Below are positions 8,460-15,130 of a stretch of 64,000 nt of DNA, piece after piece. The notes under the pieces are model-generated. The model had not been told where the DNA came from, ran no database searches, and saw only the letters and a list, made by a program, of their open reading frames with translations. Source of the stretch: Polynucleobacter sp. MWH-Jannik1A5 (GTDB lineage Bacteria > Pseudomonadota > Gammaproteobacteria > Burkholderiales > Burkholderiaceae). How positions within the stretch are numbered: the first letter of the stretch is position 1; each line of letters opens with the position of its first letter. Location of the stretch: the NCBI RefSeq assembly GCF_018881795.1, contig NZ_JACVPQ010000001.1, forward strand, positions 1,210,510-1,274,509, in the 5' to 3' direction. The translations under genes and the position numbers were made by a program.

Positions 8460-8771
8460 ATGACGATTACCAAATCTGAACTCAAGAAAATGCAGGCGTC
8501 AGCTGCTGATGCCTGCAAGTTAATGAAGGTTCTGTCTAATAGCGACCGCATGATGCTGTTATGTGAAATCGGCCAAGGCGAAAAATGCGTCAGTGAGTTA
8601 GAGACTGCCTTAGATCTTCATCAGCCTACGCTATCTCAGCAATTAACCGTGCTTCGCAAAGAAAAGCTAGTTAAGACACGCAGAGAGGGTAAGCAAATTT
8701 ACTACTCTCTGGCCAGTGAGGTTGCTGTGGCGGTAATGAGTCTGCTTTATAAGCACTATTGCAAAAAGTAG
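8460..8771 (+). CDS. ArsR-family regulator of BigR/SqrR type
   Basis: A 103-residue winged-helix regulator. The DNA-reading helix is QPTLSQQLTVLRKEKLV (about residues 55-71), followed by the wing RREGKQIYYSL. Cys35 (LLCEIG) and Cys101 (YKHYC) are 66 residues apart, the same spacing as the redox cysteine pair of SqrR (41/107) and BigR (42/108), which form a disulfide or polysulfide link and leave DNA. Cys19 and Cys43 are extra. No ArsR-type metal-binding CVC motif is present. It probably represses its own operon and the divergent TauE gene. Confidence 0.85.
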   Translation: MTITKSELKKMQASAADACKLMKVLSNSDRMMLLCEIGQGEKCVSELETALDLHQPTLSQQLTVLRKEKLVKTRREGKQIYYSLASEVAVAVMSLLYKHYCKK

Positions 8772-8776
8772 TCGAT

Positions 8777-9202
8777 TTACTTGCTGTGACTACTGCCGCG
8801 AATTTTTTGAAATGCATGCAGCAAAAAGATAACAAAAAAGAGTAAGCCAGTCATCCAGTGGGTATCGACCGTAATGTCTCGAATTTCTTCGGGACCGTAA
8901 TACAGTAAGGCGCCAGTAACAAGCAGCAGAGTAAGTAAGCTCAATTGACTAAAGCCGCTCCATCGTTTCTTTTGTGACTTGTAGCCAGCCTTAATATGAA
9001 ATGGCAGTACTGAACCAAGAGCTAGGGTTGCCAACATAGCAGCAATGCCATGAGCAGCCAGGATACTGTGGGTGCCAAGAGCAGCTCTCTGAATTTGAAA
9101 CTGATGGCCCAGCAGATATATGAGGCCAGTGATAGAGCAGATCATCATGCCGAGAATGACAAATGTTCTTTGCCAGTTTGGCATTTTCCCAAGTCGACTC
9201 AT
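8777..9202 (-). CDS. Small four-helix membrane protein with histidine pairs, possible b-type cytochrome
   Basis: A 141-residue protein with four predicted membrane helices (about residues 12-31, 46-68, 84-101, 115-131). Histidines fall at both ends of helix 2 (His51, His69) and helix 4 (His115, His129). This pattern fits bis-histidine heme ligation as in small cytochrome b-like proteins. The family is not certain. It is the last gene of the flavin operon and overlaps apbE by 4 nt. It could carry electrons across the inner membrane to the FMN-binding protein, which is inference. Confidence 0.7.
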   Translation of the reverse strand: MSRLGKMPNWQRTFVILGMMICSITGLIYLLGHQFQIQRAALGTHSILAAHGIAAMLATLALGSVLPFHIKAGYKSQKKRWSGFSQLSLLTLLLVTGALLYYGPEEIRDITVDTHWMTGLLFFVIFLLHAFQKIRGSSHSK

Positions 9203-10023
9203 GCAGTAATCCTTAGTGCTTGTGCTGAAAAGCGTGAGAAACAGGGGTGATACTCATTATTCGTTAAGGCCAAGACTTTGGTGAGGGCATCTGCATAGAC
9301 GCATTCTTTAGCGAGAATGGAGAAGGAGCCTAAAACCTCAGCATGTACTTCGGAAAAATTCTGAGCTAGGGGATTAATGATGTGGCTAATCTGTTGATCC
9401 CTTTTTGCGAAGTAAAGGCTGCTGGTGGCAATGGCGCCATCTTTCAAGGAGCCAATCTCAATCAGTCTGTTAGGAAGTTCTGGATCGCGAACCTGAATTG
9501 GTAGGGCGGTTTTACCAAACACGCGCAAATCACCACCAGCATTGACGGAGCCTGAAGTAATTCCCTCGGAGATTAAGACTCGCACCGCCATATCCACTGC
9601 AAATCCTTTGGCGATGCCACCAAGGTCCAGGCAGACTGGACGTGCCGATTTGATGAGATCGGGAGCTAAGAACTGAATATCTTCTATTCCACCAAGATCA
9701 TGATTTGTGAAGGTTATATGCCGTGGCAGTAAGCCTGCAGCAACTAGGCGATGTCCAATGCCACAATTGAATAGACCACCTGATGCAAGATGAACTTCTT
9801 TGGCAACCTTAATTACTTGAGCTGTCCATGGATGAACTTCAACGGCCTCCCTATGGGCGAGTTGGTTAATAACACTAAGTTGAGTATCAGGATGATGAAA
9901 TCCCATGAGATCCTGCACTTGTTGGATTGCGGCAAATGCGTTCTCAATCGCCAATAAACCATTCTGATCTTCTTGACTGGAGATTTCTACAAAAGTCCCT
10001 AGCAGAGGTTTACAACGAATCAT
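9199..10023 (-). CDS. apbE: FAD:protein FMN transferase ApbE
   Basis: A 274-residue ApbE-family enzyme. It cleaves FAD and attaches FMN through a phosphoester bond to Thr or Ser of a target protein outside the cytoplasm. Visible motifs are LDLGGIAKGFAVD, NAGGDLRVFG and the metal-binding YADALTKVLAL near the C-terminus. The usual HIIDP motif reads HIINP here. No clear N-terminal signal is seen, since the start (MIRCKPLLGTFVEIS) goes straight into the domain. It overlaps the FMN-binding protein gene by 4 nt, and that protein is the obvious substrate. Confidence 0.9.
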   Translation of the reverse strand: MIRCKPLLGTFVEISSQEDQNGLLAIENAFAAIQQVQDLMGFHHPDTQLSVINQLAHREAVEVHPWTAQVIKVAKEVHLASGGLFNCGIGHRLVAAGLLPRHITFTNHDLGGIEDIQFLAPDLIKSARPVCLDLGGIAKGFAVDMAVRVLISEGITSGSVNAGGDLRVFGKTALPIQVRDPELPNRLIEIGSLKDGAIATSSLYFAKRDQQISHIINPLAQNFSEVHAEVLGSFSILAKECVYADALTKVLALTNNEYHPCFSRFSAQALRITA

Positions 10024-10592
10024 TTTGCTTTGAGAGTTTGGATTTGGCTGATTGGTGAAGGACCGCTTTTCAACGCTAATTCATATAGGACAGCAACTCG
10101 CTTCACACCATCGGTCAGGTGCTTACAAGAAAGAGTGGCACCCCCAATATTTTGAATATCCTGATTGAGCTTAATAGGGTCATGTGCAGTCTTACCAATA
10201 AATTGCTTACGCCATTGCGCTTCAGCAACTTCATAGCCATAAGACTCCACATACTCCAGTATTTCAATGCCAGAGATGCTGCCGCTGGGATTGATGGCAA
10301 CAGCATAGGTAATCATTTCATGTTTACCAACTACCTCATCAATGACTAGCCAACTACCGTCAGATGCCCTCCAGATGCGATCCCCTTGAAAAGGGTGGCG
10401 AATGCTTGATGCTGCTCGCATCCTTTCTTGTAGGTCATCGGTAATGATGATGGGCGTCTTAGTGAGTGCCTTATTGGGTAAGAGGATTTTCTGCGCCTGC
10501 TCTACAGAAACATAAATTTTTGCATGGGCAATGATGGGGGTACTCATCATTGCTATGCCAATTACAGCTAGAGGGTAAGGTTTCCAAATCAT
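10020..10592 (-). CDS. FMN-binding domain protein, covalently flavinylated (predicted)
   Basis: A 190-residue exported protein with a signal peptide (about residues 1-24, ending IIAHA). Its C-terminal half is an FMN_bind domain as in NqrC, RnfG and NosR. The acceptor motif is IGGATLS (149-155), with Thr153 the likely attachment site for FMN transferred by the ApbE encoded next. It should be a periplasmic one-flavin electron carrier. It is preceded by a 59-residue gene and followed by apbE in a tightly spaced operon under a Fur-type promoter. Confidence 0.85.
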   Translation of the reverse strand: MIWKPYPLAVIGIAMMSTPIIAHAKIYVSVEQAQKILLPNKALTKTPIIITDDLQERMRAASSIRHPFQGDRIWRASDGSWLVIDEVVGKHEMITYAVAINPSGSISGIEILEYVESYGYEVAEAQWRKQFIGKTAHDPIKLNQDIQNIGGATLSCKHLTDGVKRVAVLYELALKSGPSPISQIQTLKAK

Positions 10593-10600
10593 GAGTTCAT

Positions 10601-10780
10601 TTATGCGGTGAGTAATTCGTTTGCTTCATTACAAAGCGCCTGGATTTCTGGATTGATGCCCTGTAGATTGGAGAGTTTTTCAAACATCATGAGCGCTCTT
10701 TGTTTGGCGGTTTGGCATTGCGTAGCCTGAAATTTCACTAAATGAGTCAGGGCTGCAACTAATAGGTTTTGAATTTCCAT
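10601..10780 (-). CDS. 59-residue protein of unknown function in the flavin operon
   Basis: A 59-codon reading frame, ATG at 10780 and TAA at 10601, filling the gap between the outer-membrane protein gene and the FMN-binding gene. It begins MEIQNLLVAALTHLVKFQ and is largely helical, with two cysteines (22 and 50), no signal peptide and no membrane helix. Only 20 bases separate it from the gene before and 8 from the gene after. A weak purine-rich stretch (GAAAGAA) precedes the ATG. It is probably a real cytoplasmic protein. I do not recognise a family. Confidence 0.6.
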   Translation of the reverse strand: MEIQNLLVAALTHLVKFQATQCQTAKQRALMMFEKLSNLQGINPEIQALCNEANELLTA

Positions 10781-10799
10781 AGATTCTTTCGCTTAGTTA

Positions 10800-11720
10800 T
10801 CAGTTAAGAGGAAAACCAACTTTGACAATGAATTCGTTCACAGAGTGACTGTCCCAAACACGTGCATTTGAGCATTCAGCTTCGCCGCCGCCCATGCAGG
10901 TTCCGCCTGCAAGCTGATAGCGCCATGCGCCAGTGACCCACCAATCTTTAGCTGCATAATGCATATTGGGTCCGACAAAAGTTGCTCTTTGTACTTGATT
11001 GCGTAAATTCAACTCAGAGTAGTCGTTATGAAAACGGGCCTCAACACCGGCTGACCATTTGGGAGTAAAGCGATAGCTAGCGCCAACTAAGAAATCCAGC
11101 ATCGATTCAGGAACATTGCCATTTTCAATAAACTTCAGGCGTTCATTAGCAACCACAACGTTACCCGCTAGGATCAGGCGATCATCAATAAAGTTAGATT
11201 GCAGCAAAAGTCTTGCTTCTAGCTCATCTTTATTTCTACCCCATGTTGGTTCGAGATAGAGGCCTACGCCCACTGGTGAGGTGACTGGATTGGTCAGGCG
11301 GTAGATAGCTTCAAGAGATCCGCCTTCAATTCCACTCTTTCTATAGGCCGTAGATGGATCATGCGAAGAGGGCACGCCGTATCCACCCGTACAAGTTGGT
11401 GCATCACCGCACGCCTCTTGATTGGTGTAATTCTGATTGGCACTCGTGTAGTAGGAGTTGATATATCCCGCTACCTGTAAGTCATTGGTGAGGCCATATT
11501 CAAGTTCAGTTCTTGCGGTCCAGGCATCGTAAGTTCCCGCGGCTTGCTGTTTATTCAGCTGTAGACGTTGCTCAAATTCCAGCTTGCCCTTGGGTTGAAG
11601 ATCTAAGGTGTAAATCCAGCCAAACGCTCCTTCGCCGGCATTGGCAAAGGAAAAGTGAAGAGTGGCAACAAGGAAGAAGCTAAAGGCAAGAAGTCTATTA
11701 ATGGTTAATTTCATGGTCAT
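10800..11720 (-). CDS. Outer-membrane beta-barrel protein, DUF6662-like
   Basis: A 306-residue protein with a signal peptide (about residues 1-28, ending SFANA), then many alternating aromatic and polar beta strands, ending in VGFPLN. The segment QPKGKLEFEQRLQL followed by YDAWTARTELEYGLTNDLQ resembles the DUF6662 barrel family; this is from memory of the pattern. It is the first gene behind a Fur-type promoter, so an outer-membrane role in iron-limited growth is likely. A second ATG (11714) two codons in is also possible as the start. Confidence 0.75.
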   Translation of the reverse strand: MTMKLTINRLLAFSFFLVATLHFSFANAGEGAFGWIYTLDLQPKGKLEFEQRLQLNKQQAAGTYDAWTARTELEYGLTNDLQVAGYINSYYTSANQNYTNQEACGDAPTCTGGYGVPSSHDPSTAYRKSGIEGGSLEAIYRLTNPVTSPVGVGLYLEPTWGRNKDELEARLLLQSNFIDDRLILAGNVVVANERLKFIENGNVPESMLDFLVGASYRFTPKWSAGVEARFHNDYSELNLRNQVQRATFVGPNMHYAAKDWWVTGAWRYQLAGGTCMGGGEAECSNARVWDSHSVNEFIVKVGFPLN

Positions 11721-11747
11721 TTGAGGTTGATGGTTAAAAAGTCTAAA

Positions 11748-11762
11748 TGAGAACGGTTCTCA
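11748..11762. promoter_or_regulatory. Fur-box-like palindrome (promoter-proximal)
   Basis: TGAGAACGGTTCTCA is a perfect 7-1-7 inverted repeat, close to the Fur consensus TGATAATnATTATCA. It lies just downstream of the predicted -10 element of the minus-strand flavin operon, over the expected transcription start. Fur with Fe2+ bound here would block transcription. Confidence 0.75.
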
Positions 11763-11791
11763 ATATAACACTAAATGAGAATGATTCTCAA
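11763..11791 (-). promoter_or_regulatory. Sigma-70-type promoter of the flavin operon
   Basis: On the minus strand, TTGAGA (11791-11786) and TTATAT (11768-11763) are spaced by 17 bp. That puts transcription start near 11756 and leaves a leader of about 36 bases before the ATG at 11720. The -35 element lies inside the upstream Fur-box-like palindrome. Confidence 0.6.
11776..11790. promoter_or_regulatory. Fur-box-like palindrome (promoter-distal)
   Basis: TGAGAATGATTCTCA is a perfect 7-1-7 inverted repeat, 13 of 15 positions equal to TGATAATnATTATCA when the central base is free. It covers the predicted -35 element. It starts 28 bp from the start of the second copy, so two dimers could bind on nearly the same face of the DNA. 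It also lies about 80 bp upstream of the divergent DUF3820 gene. Confidence 0.78.
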
Positions 11792-11866
11792 CTAAATAAA
11801 TGACCATGAACCTAAAAATGGCGGAATCTATAAGCCCTTTCTGGTTTGCTTGTAAGATTTCCTTGG

Positions 11867-12109
11867 ATGAATGCAGAGTCTCTAGAAAAACTCGTTTTGA
11901 TGAAGATGCCCTTTGGTAAATACGCTGGACGTGCGTTGGCGGATTTGCCGGGGAACTATTTAGCGTGGTTTGCGCGCGAAGGTTTTCCTAAAAGCGAGCT
12001 GGGGCAGCTTCTAGAGTTGATGCACACGCTAGATCACAATGGTTTGCGTGGATTACTGGCGCCAATCCAGCGGGCCCATGGCCTTGCGGCTAAATCTAAA
12101 TTACTTTGA
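11867..12109 (+). CDS. DUF3820 family protein
   Basis: A protein of about 80 residues with the DUF3820 pattern: MPFGKYAGRALADLPGNYL, then WFAREGFPKSELGQLLELM. The family includes a Pseudomonas protein named as a quorum-sensing-regulated virulence factor and has a small nucleic-acid-binding-like fold. Its role here is unknown. I chose ATG 11867; a TTG seven codons upstream (11846) is in frame but has no ribosome site. It converges with the nuclease gene, overlapping it by a few bases at the 3' ends. Confidence 0.75.
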   Translation: MNAESLEKLVLMKMPFGKYAGRALADLPGNYLAWFAREGFPKSELGQLLELMHTLDHNGLRGLLAPIQRAHGLAAKSKLL

Positions 12110-13126
12110 GCGAATAATGAGGGTGACGCGATTGCGTTCGTAGGTCACCGTTGCAGACTCTGGTGGACTGCTTTGCATTAAAGCAACCTTGAGATTGGTT
12201 TGAGATTCGATTTGAGAAGTGATTTGCTTGGCAAGACTCTCATTACGATCATATTGAACTTGAATGCTCTCCACCTTACCCGTCTTGATGTTGTCAATGA
12301 CTCCATTAAGCTTGCTTGAGGAATATGCATCAAAAAATACGGGATACCAGCCACCTATGTATGGCCTCTGACCCTTTGTTTTCAATGGTTCTGGGCTTAT
12401 GGCTTCTGGCTTAACCGTGTCATCAATCCCGGATAAATGAAAATCAATCCCTGTTTTTTGAACCAGCTCTTTGTATGAGATGGGCGACGTCATATTGGCT
12501 TCATTGGTGTTTTCAACCCAATAAGCCCAAGCAGTATTTTTGTTTGGATCGTAAACTAGTTTGTATAGATGACTCGGAATCGTCACGCGACTCCTGCCAA
12601 TACTGCCGCTATTACCAACAGAGCCGGTAAATACATAAATATCACCGGTAGCTCTTTTAACGTAGGCTCGTGTAGGCTCTTCTACATTTTTCGCCCAGAT
12701 GCCCTGATTATTTTGTCTAGCCTGGGGCATCATATTTACCAGAGAGAATGACTGGGCCATTGAGCGCTCATTGCTCATATCGCCTGCGGGTGCATTGTGG
12801 CCGCGATCATAGCCGCTGCCACGGTAATCTGACAACAGAGACCTTTCCGCAAAGGGCAGTCTAGCTTCTTCATAAAACTGATTACTTCGGCGTGGGTGCG
12901 GGGTAGAAAATTGTTCTTTGTTGAGTTTCTCTACTGTATAGATAGGTTTCTTATCCTGCGGGGAGTAATAAATCGCAAAGCTGTCAAAGCAGAGGTCTCG
13001 CCCAACTTGAGTGCTGGTTGGTATTTGCTGGTGTGGAAACAGATTCCTGCAGTCTTCAAAGGCTGCAAAAGAATGTAGTGAAGCTGAAAGCGCTGCAAGG
13101 GCTACTAGGTTGCGAAAGAATTTCAT
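12101..13126 (-). CDS. Secreted DNA/RNA non-specific endonuclease
   Basis: A 341-residue exported nuclease of the NUC1/Serratia-nuclease family. A signal peptide covers residues 1-21 (ASLHSFA). The active-site DRGH motif is at 107-110, with His110 the general base, followed by NAPAGDMS. The metal-ligand region is NMMPQARQNNQGIW (131-144, with Asn140). These enzymes cut single- and double-stranded DNA and RNA in the periplasm or outside the cell. The last 100 residues are beyond the usual core and have a charged, beta-rich character of unknown role. Confidence 0.88.
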   Translation of the reverse strand: MKFFRNLVALAALSASLHSFAAFEDCRNLFPHQQIPTSTQVGRDLCFDSFAIYYSPQDKKPIYTVEKLNKEQFSTPHPRRSNQFYEEARLPFAERSLLSDYRGSGYDRGHNAPAGDMSNERSMAQSFSLVNMMPQARQNNQGIWAKNVEEPTRAYVKRATGDIYVFTGSVGNSGSIGRSRVTIPSHLYKLVYDPNKNTAWAYWVENTNEANMTSPISYKELVQKTGIDFHLSGIDDTVKPEAISPEPLKTKGQRPYIGGWYPVFFDAYSSSKLNGVIDNIKTGKVESIQVQYDRNESLAKQITSQIESQTNLKVALMQSSPPESATVTYERNRVTLIIRSK

Positions 13127-13634
13127 GGTGTTTAAGTGTAGGACCTCTCTTCAAGGCTTTGCTCACTTTTTACATTGAACTAGCTCCATGGCTAATAAGA
13201 AATTTGGACATGGCTGACCTTTTGCCATGACTTAAGAGAGGCTTATTGCCGAATCTGCTTTGGTTGGAGGCTCATTGCAAAAGGCTCGTGTTGCCTACTA
13301 CCCCTAGAAAAGTAAAAGACTAAAAGCACTAGATGTATGGTTTATGGACTTCAATTTATGAAGAAAAATGAAAAAAAGTACCCCTTTAGCCATTTTTTTA
13401 TAGAGTGAAATTAGCGATCCCTAACTTTTATAAGTTATTGATTTCATTAACTTATATATGTTTTTTAGGGTGCATATACGGGATCTCCCGAATTTCTAGA
13501 TCAATAAGTTATTGTTTTCTAGTTCTTTATTCTTGACTTGATATAAGAAACTTCTTAGGATGACCCATGTTTTTAAGATATTGCAATGCAGCATAAAACG
13601 GTAGTCCAGTTTTTTGAGGTTTTGCAAACAATGA
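13127..13634. other. 508-bp intergenic region with AT-rich inverted repeats
   Basis: No convincing coding frame is present. The right half is AT-rich and holds ATAAGTTA (13430-13437) facing TAACTTAT (13448-13455), a further AATAAGTTATT near 13503-13513, and CGGGA-TC-TCCCG (13479-13490). A promoter candidate for the transglycosylase gene lies at 13533-13561. The left half (13127-13380) carries the nuclease promoter region on the minus strand. A small RNA cannot be excluded. Confidence 0.4.
13533..13561 (+). promoter_or_regulatory. Candidate promoter for the lytic transglycosylase gene
   Basis: TTGACT (13533-13538) and TAGGAT (13556-13561) are spaced by 17 bp. Transcription would start near 13568, giving a leader of about 65 bases. 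The -35 match is good and the -10 match moderate. Confidence 0.45.
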
Positions 13635-14624
13635 ATGAGTAAATGTTTATCTAACAATTTGAGCGATATGCAGAATACGCAGCCTACCTTGTCGGCCGCT
13701 AAAGAGCTGCTCTCGCACGCTATGGCTCCAGTCTATCGAGTCATTAATGGCTTACTTGTTGTTACTGTATTTATGGTGGTTGGTCTCTGGCTCTCGGGCA
13801 ACGGTACCAATGCCGGCCCTTTTGATCTTGCTCGCATTCTGGTTCCGGATGAGGCGCGTCATATGGTTTGGAGTAATGGCTTTGAGATGCTCAACCAGTA
13901 CAAAGACTCCAACGATATTGCTACCCAGACTACTGATGCCGGTATCGCCGCAGTAATTTATAACAAGTCAAAGTTACCAGCTACTACAGGTTTGGCAAGC
14001 GCTAAGCAGCAAACAGTCGCTTTGCTAATGCCCTCTGTAGCGCAAATGCAGGTTAAGTCGATCTCTCATTTATCAGATCGCATTCCAACTTCCAAGATTG
14101 ATCCACAGGCGTTAGATAGCAACCTTATGGGCTCGCTTCAGAACCAAAGAGCTGTGGCAGATTTCTTTGAAAAGAAATACAAATTGGATCGCGCCAAAAT
14201 TGAAGAGTATGTTTCCAATACCATCTTGATTGCCAAAGAAGTCAACATTGATCCAGTTCTGTTATTGGCTGTGATCTCGGTGGAATCGAACTTCAATCCC
14301 AATACTAAGAGTCATGCAGGTGCTGAAGGTTTGATGCAGGTAATGACTTCAGTGCATAAAGATAAATACGCAATCTTTGGCGGCACGTCTGAAGCTGCTA
14401 AGCCAGAAGTCAATATTCGCGTTGGCGCCTATATTCTGAAATACCTGATTGCTACAGCAGGTTCATTGCGTAATGGCCTGAAATACTATGTAGGCGCTGC
14501 CAATGCTGAGGATGATGGCGGCTATGCTGACAAGGTAATCGCTGAAAGAAATCGTCTTATTAGTTTGTGCCAAAGCCGCTCTACGAATCGCCTTACCTTG
14601 AATGGCAAAGACTTGCGTTCTTAA
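13635..14624 (+). CDS. Membrane-anchored lytic transglycosylase
   Basis: A 329-residue protein with a cytoplasmic N-terminus, one membrane helix (about residues 36-54) and a C-terminal SLT domain (about 180-320). The catalytic glutamate is Glu217 in AVISVESNF, followed by the conserved GAEGLMQVM (229-237). It would cleave peptidoglycan glycan strands in the periplasm, making 1,6-anhydro-muropeptides. The first ATG (13635) has only a weak ribosome site; ATG 13668 is an alternative. The long AT-rich region upstream suggests regulated expression. Confidence 0.85.
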   Translation: MSKCLSNNLSDMQNTQPTLSAAKELLSHAMAPVYRVINGLLVVTVFMVVGLWLSGNGTNAGPFDLARILVPDEARHMVWSNGFEMLNQYKDSNDIATQTTDAGIAAVIYNKSKLPATTGLASAKQQTVALLMPSVAQMQVKSISHLSDRIPTSKIDPQALDSNLMGSLQNQRAVADFFEKKYKLDRAKIEEYVSNTILIAKEVNIDPVLLLAVISVESNFNPNTKSHAGAEGLMQVMTSVHKDKYAIFGGTSEAAKPEVNIRVGAYILKYLIATAGSLRNGLKYYVGAANAEDDGGYADKVIAERNRLISLCQSRSTNRLTLNGKDLRS

Positions 14625-14650
14625 TTTCTAGAACACTGCTTAAGTAATTA

Positions 14651-14674
14651 AAAAGCCACCCTCGGGTGGCTTTT
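14651..14674. terminator. Bidirectional intrinsic terminator
   Basis: AAAAGCCACC and GGTGGCTTTT pair around a short CTCG loop. It lies between the convergent transglycosylase and FKBP genes and carries an A-run on one side and a T-run on the other. Confidence 0.85.
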
Positions 14675-14695
14675 GCTTTGCTATCTACGGAATTC

Positions 14696-15043
14696 TTAGT
14701 TAACGCCGTGCAATTCCACATCAAATACAAGAGTCGCATTTGGAGGAATAACACCGCCTGCACCACGGGGACCATAGCCCATTTCAGAAGGAATAATCAA
14801 AGTGCGTTTGCCACCAATTTTCATGCCCGCTACGCCTTCATCCCAGCCCTTAATAACGTGGCCTGCGCCTAATGGAAAGCTAAAGAGTTGACCGCGATCT
14901 AATGAGCTATCAAACTTTTGACCTTTGTGGTCAGGGGCTTTCTCGTCAAACAACCAGCCGGTGTAATGTACATCTACATGATTGCCTGCTGCAGCTTCTT
15001 TGCCTTCACCTACAACGGTATCGATTTTTTTGAGTTCACTCAT
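14696..15043 (-). CDS. FKBP-type peptidyl-prolyl cis-trans isomerase
   Basis: A 115-residue cytoplasmic single-domain FKBP. Diagnostic stretches are [45 protein letters not shown] and [22 protein letters not shown]. Together these form the hydrophobic proline-binding pocket (Tyr, Phe, Asp, Val-Ile, Trp, Tyr, Phe). It speeds proline isomerisation during protein folding. It stands alone, with its own leader of about 90 bases shared with the divergent DUF6352 gene. Confidence 0.93.
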   Translation of the reverse strand: MSELKKIDTVVGEGKEAAAGNHVDVHYTGWLFDEKAPDHKGQKFDSSLDRGQLFSFPLGAGHVIKGWDEGVAGMKIGGKRTLIIPSEMGYGPRGAGGVIPPNATLVFDVELHGVN

Positions 15044-15130
15044 GATGTTTTCCTATTTCACACAAATTGACTGGCTAGTATATTCTGAGCTTTGTAAATT
15101 TTGATGGCACCCTCACTTTAGTTAAAACGT

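Noticed and set aside
13018..13230. A 70-codon plus-strand frame across the nuclease start
   Set aside because: It begins inside the nuclease gene on the other strand, with no ribosome site and no protein-like features.
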